64,000 bases of DNA from Ferranicluibacter quercicola. Its GTDB lineage: Bacteria > Pseudomonadota > Alphaproteobacteria > Rhizobiales > Rhizobiaceae. Each line of letters begins with the position of its first letter. Position 1 is the stretch's first letter. Positions 57,217 to 64,000 of the stretch are shown here, one piece after another. The notes under the pieces were generated by a model. That model saw nothing but the letters and a program-made list of their open reading frames with translations, ran no database searches and was not told where the DNA came from. Made by a program: the position numbers and the translations under genes. The stretch is taken from positions 308,255 through 372,254 of the forward strand of contig NZ_JAJOZR010000002.1 of the NCBI RefSeq assembly GCF_021168455.1, written 5' to 3'.

Positions 57217-58110
57217 ATGTATATCGGAATCGACTGGGGCGGCACCAAGATGGAGGTGGTGGCGCTGGATGAGGCGGGCGCGCTGCGGGCGCGCGAGCGC
57301 GTGCCGACGCCGGCCGCCTACGATGCCTGTCTCGATGCGGTGCGGTCGCTGGTTCTGTCGGCGGAAAACGCGGCGGGCGCTTCGGGCAGCGTCGGCATCG
57401 GCATTCCCGGCAGTCCCAATCCGCGCACGGGCCTCGTGCGCAACTCCAATGCCGTCATTCTCAACGGTCGTCCGCTGGGCCGCGATCTCGAAGCCTTGCT
57501 CGGTCGCCCGGTGCGGATCGCCAACGATGCCAATTGCCTGGCCGTCTCCGAGGCGGTCGATGGGGCGGGGGCGGGGGCCGAGACGGTGTTCGGCATCATC
57601 ATCGGCACCGGGCATGGCGGCGGTCTGGCCATCGGGCGCAAGGTGCATGCCGGCTTTCAGGGCGTCGCCGCCGAAGTCGGCCATTATCCGCTGCCCTGGA
57701 TGCGCCCGGAGGAGTATCCCGGCCACACCTGCTGGTGCGGCAAGACGGGGTGCCTCGAAAAATACGCCTGCGGCACGGGCGTCGAACTCGATTACCGCCT
57801 GACCACCGGACGCGAGCGTCTGGCCCGCGACATCGTCGCCGACATGCGCGGCGGCGATGCGGTCGCCCGCGGCGTCTATGCGCGCTTTGCCGATCGTCTC
57901 GCCCGCAGCCTCGCGCTCCTGACCAATGTGGTCGATCCCGACGTCTTCGTGCTCGGCGGCGGCATGTCCAATGTCGACGAGATCTATGACGACCTGCCGG
58001 GCCTCGTCGCGTCGTATATCTTTGGTGATTCGTTCGAAACGCCGATCCGCAAGGCCGTTCACGGCGACAGTTCGGGCGTGCGCGGCGCCGCATGGCTCTG
58101 GAAGGACTAG
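57217..58110 (+). CDS. ROK family sugar kinase (fructokinase-like)
   Basis: This 297-residue ROK kinase has the phosphate-binding start MYIGIDWGGTKMEVVALDE, GIGIPGSPNPRTGLVRNSN, the catalytic-region RIANDANCLAVSEA, GTGHGGGLAIG and the zinc-site HTCWCGKTGCLE near residue 170. It is consistent with fructokinases, though N-acetyl-hexosamine kinases look alike. GAGGGG precedes the ATG. It is the first of three plus-strand genes (kinase, UPF0303, AGE epimerase), which together suggest conversion of mannose to fructose and then to fructose 6-phosphate. Confidence 0.87.
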   Translation: MYIGIDWGGTKMEVVALDEAGALRARERVPTPAAYDACLDAVRSLVLSAENAAGASGSVGIGIPGSPNPRTGLVRNSNAVILNGRPLGRDLEALLGRPVRIANDANCLAVSEAVDGAGAGAETVFGIIIGTGHGGGLAIGRKVHAGFQGVAAEVGHYPLPWMRPEEYPGHTCWCGKTGCLEKYACGTGVELDYRLTTGRERLARDIVADMRGGDAVARGVYARFADRLARSLALLTNVVDPDVFVLGGGMSNVDEIYDDLPGLVASYIFGDSFETPIRKAVHGDSSGVRGAAWLWKD

Positions 58111-58114
58111 ACGC

Positions 58115-58615
58115 ATGACCGCTTCTCTCGAAACCGATATCGCCCGCGTCGCCCTTCAGGAAAAGACGCTCACCTTCGCGCGCTTCGACGCCGATGTCGC
58201 CTGGGCACTCGGCCTGCGGCTGCGCGACATGGCGGCGGCCGCGTCTCTCGGCGTCGTCATCGATGTCAGCCTGTTATCCATGCCGCTGTTCTATGCGGCG
58301 CTGGAGGGCACATCGCCCGACAATGCCAACTGGGTGCGCCGCAAGCGCAACTGCGTCGCCCGCTTCTTCCGCAGCAGCTATGCGACCGGGCTAGCGCTCG
58401 CCCGCGACGGGCGCAGCCTGCAGGACAAGTTCGGCCTGTCGGATGCGGATTTTGCGGCCCATGGCGGCAGCTTTCCCATCACGGTCGCCGGGGCCGGCTG
58501 CATCGGCGCCGTCACTGTCTCCGGCCTGCCGCAGCGGCAGGATCACGCGATGGTGGTCGAGGCGCTGGCAGGCCATCTCGGCCATGATCTCGCGGGCCTG
58601 CGTCTCGACGTCTGA
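58115..58615 (+). CDS. UPF0303 (GlcG/HbpS-like) protein
   Basis: The 166-residue product matches the UPF0303 family, related to GlcG/HbpS heme-degrading-domain proteins. It contains LGVVIDVSLLSMPLFYAALEG, NANWVRRKRNCVARF, SSYATGLAL and FPITVAGAGCIGAVTVSGLP followed by QRQDHAMVVEAL. The biochemical role is not established. It starts four bases after the kinase stop, so the two are co-transcribed. Confidence 0.85.
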   Translation: MTASLETDIARVALQEKTLTFARFDADVAWALGLRLRDMAAAASLGVVIDVSLLSMPLFYAALEGTSPDNANWVRRKRNCVARFFRSSYATGLALARDGRSLQDKFGLSDADFAAHGGSFPITVAGAGCIGAVTVSGLPQRQDHAMVVEALAGHLGHDLAGLRLDV

Positions 58616-58653
58616 TCCGTTTCTCCGAAGTCTTCTCCGCAAAGGTGCCATCC

Positions 58654-59817
58654 ATGGCCGTTTCCGCGCTTTCCGCCACGCTCGACCACTGGCTGACCGA
58701 ACAGGCCCTGCCGCTCTGGCGGGACACGGGCTTCTACGATCCCGATGGTGGCTTCGTCGAGACGATCGACCTTTCCGGCCGGCCGACGCGCGACAATCTG
58801 CGCGCCCGCGTGCAGCCGCGCCAGACCTATTGCTTCGCCGAGGCGGGCCTGCGCGGCTGGGCCGGCGACTGGCAGGGGGCAAGCGCCGGCGGTCTCGCCT
58901 TCTTCGATCGGGTCTTCCTGCAGCCGAGCGGCTTCTATGGCGCGCTGGCCGATGCGGACGGCACGCTGCTCGACCCGTCCTTCGACATCTACAATCAGGC
59001 CTTCGCCCTGCTGGCCTTCGCCTATCTGGCGCGCGCCTTTCCCGAGCGCCGGACGGAGATGGCGGCGCGCAGCACGGCCCTGAAAGCCCGACTGGACGAC
59101 TGGTGCAAGCACCCGGTCGCCGGCTTCGAGGAGGACAACCCGCCGCGTCTGCCGCTGTGCTCCAATCCGCATATGCACCTGTTCGAGGCCTGCCTTGCCA
59201 GCGAAGAGGTCGAGGGGTTCGATCAGGTCGGCTGGACCAATCTCGCCGACGAGATCGCCTCGCTCTGCATGGACCGCTTCATCGATCCGCAAAGCGGCGC
59301 GCTGCGGGAGTTCTTCGACCATGACTGGACGCCGATGCCCGGCGATCTCGGCCGTGTGGTGGAGCCGGGGCACCAGTTCGAATGGGCCTGGCTGCTGCTG
59401 CGCTGGGGCGAGCGCCGGGGCGATGCGGGTGCGATTGTCAAGGCGCGGCGCCTGTTCGAAATCGGCGAGGCGCACGGCATCTGCGCCACGCGCAAGGTCG
59501 CCATCATGCAGCTCAACGACGATTTTTCCGTGCGCGACCCGCTGGCGCGGCTCTGGCCGCAGACCGAGTGGCTGAAGGCGGCGATCCGGCTCGCGGCGCT
59601 GAGCGAAGGCGCGGCACGGGCCCGCTATCTGGGCTCCGCCGAACGGGCGATCGCGGCGCTGACCCTGTTTCTGGATGTGCCGGTGAAAGGGCTGTGGCGC
59701 GACAAGCTGCCGGAGAGCGGCGTCTTCATCGAGGAGGCGGCGCCGGCCAGCACCTTCTACCACATCCTCTGCGCGATCTATGAGCTCAAGGACTGCCTTG
59801 CGCGCATCGAAACGTAA
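58654..59817 (+). CDS. AGE family epimerase/isomerase (mannose isomerase-like)
   Basis: This 387-residue (alpha/alpha)6-barrel enzyme belongs to the N-acylglucosamine 2-epimerase family. It has RVQPRQTYCFAEA, the histidine motif NPHMHLFEA near residue 174, GHQFEWAWLLLRWG near 238 and STFYHILCA near 368, covering the conserved catalytic histidines. Rhizobial homologues are often annotated as mannose(-6-phosphate) isomerase. I prefer the ATG at 58654 to an in-frame GTG at 58645. The adjoining ROK kinase supports free mannose to fructose isomerisation, but the substrate is unproven. Confidence 0.85.
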   Translation: MAVSALSATLDHWLTEQALPLWRDTGFYDPDGGFVETIDLSGRPTRDNLRARVQPRQTYCFAEAGLRGWAGDWQGASAGGLAFFDRVFLQPSGFYGALADADGTLLDPSFDIYNQAFALLAFAYLARAFPERRTEMAARSTALKARLDDWCKHPVAGFEEDNPPRLPLCSNPHMHLFEACLASEEVEGFDQVGWTNLADEIASLCMDRFIDPQSGALREFFDHDWTPMPGDLGRVVEPGHQFEWAWLLLRWGERRGDAGAIVKARRLFEIGEAHGICATRKVAIMQLNDDFSVRDPLARLWPQTEWLKAAIRLAALSEGAARARYLGSAERAIAALTLFLDVPVKGLWRDKLPESGVFIEEAAPASTFYHILCAIYELKDCLARIET

Positions 59818-59825
59818 CATATATT

Positions 59826-59847
59826 GACATAAATATATCTTTATGTC
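59826..59847. promoter_or_regulatory. Perfect inverted repeat upstream of metH (SahR-like operator)
   Basis: GACATAAA and TTTATGTC form perfect eight-base arms around TATATC, ending 36 bases upstream of the methionine synthase start. A TTGACA (59824-59829) overlaps its left edge. The AT-rich core resembles, from memory, operators of SahR, the ArsR-type regulator of methionine-cycle genes in Proteobacteria. No regulator gene lies in the window. Confidence 0.55.
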
Positions 59848-59883
59848 ACTCCGAAGCCTGTCCAGCAGGCGAAAGGTTGTCCC

Positions 59884-60957
59884 ATGTCCGCCATCACGGC
59901 CCTTTTCGGTGAACCGACCCCGGCGCCCGACGGCTCCGAGGTCGCCCGCGCGCTCCGCCAGGCCGCGTCCGAGCGCATCCTCATCATGGACGGCGCGATG
60001 GGCACGGAGATCCAGACGCTCGGCCTGACGGAAGAACACTTTCGCGGCGAGCGCTTTCAGGGCTGCGAATGCCATCTGCAGGGCAATAACGACCTTTTGA
60101 CCCTGACGCAGGCGGCGGCGATCGAGGACATCCACTATCGCTATGCGCTGGCGGGTGCCGATATTCTGGAGACCAACACGTTCTCCTCCACGACCATCGC
60201 CCAGGCCGATTACGGCATGGAAGACGCCGTCTACGAACTCAACCGCGACGGTGCCCGGCTTGCCCGGCGCGCCGGCCTGCGCGCGCAGGACAAGGACGGC
60301 CGCCGCCGGTTCGTGGCCGGCGCGCTCGGGCCCACCAACCGCACCGCGTCGATCTCGCCGGACGTCAACAATCCCGGCTACCGCGCCGTCAGCTTCGACG
60401 ATTTGCGGCTCGCCTATGGGCAGCAGCTGCGCGGCCTGATCGACGGCGGCACGGATATCGTGCTGATCGAGACGATCTTCGACACGCTGAACGCCAAGGC
60501 CGCCGTCTTCGCGACGCTCGAAGTGTTCGCCGAGCGCGGCATCACCCTGCCGGTGATGATCTCCGGCACGATCACCGATCTCTCCGGCCGCACACTGTCC
60601 GGGCAGACGCCGACCGCCTTCTGGTACTCGCTGCGCCACGCCCGGCCGTTCTCGATCGGCCTCAATTGCGCGCTCGGTGCCAACGCCATGCGGCCGCACC
60701 TGGCCGAGCTGTCCGGCGTGGCCGATACGCTCATCTGCGCCTATCCGAATGCCGGCCTGCCCAACGAGTTCGGCGCCTATGACGAGAGCCCGGAGGAAAT
60801 GGCCGCGCAGATCGCCGGCTTTGCGCGGGACGGCCTCGTCAACATCGTCGGCGGCTGCTGCGGCTCGACGCCGGCGCACATCAAGGCCATCGCCGAGGCC
60901 GTCGTCGGGCATGTACCCCGCTCCGGTCTCGACACGAACGTACAGGCAAGGCTCTAA
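59884..60957 (+). CDS. metH: Methionine synthase, homocysteine-binding part (split MetH)
   Basis: This 357-residue protein equals the first domain of cobalamin-dependent methionine synthase, the zinc homocysteine S-methyltransferase barrel. It has ILIMDGAMGTEIQTLGL, ADILETNTFSST, LGPTNRTASISPDVNNPG, and the zinc cysteines in GLNCALGA (near residue 260) and GGCCGSTP (near 322). It ends at a TAA with three bases before the ATG of the next ORF, which continues in the same frame with the remaining MetH domains. The two products must work together. AAAGG precedes the ATG. Confidence 0.92.
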   Translation: MSAITALFGEPTPAPDGSEVARALRQAASERILIMDGAMGTEIQTLGLTEEHFRGERFQGCECHLQGNNDLLTLTQAAAIEDIHYRYALAGADILETNTFSSTTIAQADYGMEDAVYELNRDGARLARRAGLRAQDKDGRRRFVAGALGPTNRTASISPDVNNPGYRAVSFDDLRLAYGQQLRGLIDGGTDIVLIETIFDTLNAKAAVFATLEVFAERGITLPVMISGTITDLSGRTLSGQTPTAFWYSLRHARPFSIGLNCALGANAMRPHLAELSGVADTLICAYPNAGLPNEFGAYDESPEEMAAQIAGFARDGLVNIVGGCCGSTPAHIKAIAEAVVGHVPRSGLDTNVQARL

Positions 60958-60960
60958 GAC

Positions 60961-63711
<2,751 letters not shown>

Positions 63712-63751
63712 GCAGCGACCGGGTCCGTCGCACACTCCGCCAATCGCTTTG

Positions 63752-63790
63752 AAAACGACGCCCGAGCCGCTGCTCCGGGCGTCGTTTTCG
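63752..63790 (+). terminator. Rho-independent terminator after metH
   Basis: A perfect 13-base-pair stem (AAAACGACGCCCG/CGGGCGTCGTTTT) with a loop of 11 ends in TTTT, 40 bases after the stop. It closes the metH transcript. Confidence 0.9.
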
Positions 63791-63841
63791 TTTACGGAAT
63801 CGGGCCGGGATGGCCTGCGGTCAGAATTTGCGAAACATAAC

Positions 63842-63855
63842 AGTGACTTGTCACT
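63842..63855. promoter_or_regulatory. Perfect palindrome upstream of the end-of-window promoter
   Basis: AGTGAC-TT-GTCACT is a perfect 14-base inverted repeat located 27 bases upstream of the -35 element at 63883. Its position fits an activator or repressor site for that promoter. Confidence 0.35.
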
Positions 63856-63882
63856 TTTATGAAGTTTTTCGAGCGGGGGCTG

Positions 63883-63912
63883 TTGACGAACGCTCTTCCC
63901 CGGATCTATAAA
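63883..63912 (+). promoter_or_regulatory. Near-consensus sigma-70-type promoter, possibly of an rRNA operon
   Basis: TTGACG at 63883-63888 and CTATAA at 63906-63911 are separated by exactly 17 bases, the strongest housekeeping promoter visible in the window. About 88 bases follow without an open frame or ribosome site, like a stable-RNA leader. An rrn operon just beyond the window is a guess from promoter strength and the non-coding leader. Confidence 0.6.
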
Positions 63913-64000
63913 CCGCACACCAACGAGGGCGGCGGCGCTGCTGGCGACCGACGAACTCGCTCTGAAGTTTCTTGACTTTGTAGCGACTTGGCGGTCTCAG

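Overview
The window is chromosomal core sequence from a GC-rich alphaproteobacterium, most likely Rhizobiaceae (Agrobacterium/Rhizobium/Shinella-like). The evidence is the mdh-sucC-sucD order, an sdhCDAB operon, 5-aminolevulinate synthase (the C4 heme route), an Omp19-type lipoprotein otherwise typical of Brucella and rhizobia, an MprF-AcvB pair, ETF-beta lysine methyltransferase, and an intergenic palindromic element of the rhizobial mosaic type. No species can be named from the sequence alone.

Layout. 1-9.5 kb (minus strand) holds TCA-cycle genes: mdh-sucC-small ORF-sucD (sucD runs off the left edge), zapE, an omp19-like lipoprotein, and sdhC-sdhD-sdhA-DUF3052-sdhB. 9.8-13.8 kb holds a small secreted protein on the plus strand and a minus-strand operon tsaD-gpsA-yciI-like-EVE-ETF methyltransferase. 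13.9-18.7 kb (plus) is hemC-hemD-Mic60-like-hemY, ending in a clear terminator. 18.8-22.8 kb holds a TerB-like protein, an MFS exporter, YggT and an oxalate/formate-type MFS carrier. 22.9-30.4 kb is a complete NAD-dependent molybdenum formate dehydrogenase operon (LysR regulator, fdsG-fdsB-fdsA-fdhD-fdsD) with a palindromic repeat between fdsB and fdsA. 30.6-34.1 kb holds a polyprenyl-phosphate sugar transferase, two membrane proteins of unknown function and a potassium channel. 34.3-38.3 kb is mprF-acvB. 38.4-49 kb (minus) holds a membrane-anchored phosphatase, a lone cheW, arginase, tamB, tamA and a glycine-zipper lipoprotein. 49.4-52.5 kb holds hemA (ALAS), a DUF2938 protein and dxr.

52.7-56.8 kb is the main accessory segment: two GT61-like glycosyltransferases, a fucosyltransferase-like protein and a hexapeptide acetyltransferase, visibly AT-richer towards its end and stopping beside a tRNA-Arg(CCT). 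57.2-59.8 kb encodes a ROK sugar kinase, a UPF0303 protein and an AGE-family epimerase, probably a small hexose (mannose-type) route. 59.9-63.7 kb is a methionine synthase split into two consecutive ORFs in the same frame, preceded by a perfect inverted repeat and followed by a strong terminator. The last 160 bases carry a near-consensus promoter with no gene yet, possibly the start of an rRNA operon.

Most of the window is conserved housekeeping sequence. I do not see a convincing wholly new system. The best leads are the glycan islet beside tRNA-Arg with its possible non-AUG acetyltransferase start, the split metH with its operator, the in-frame 24-bp repeats ahead of the formate-dehydrogenase regulator, the unknown ORF between sucC and sucD, and the DUF3052 gene inside sdh.
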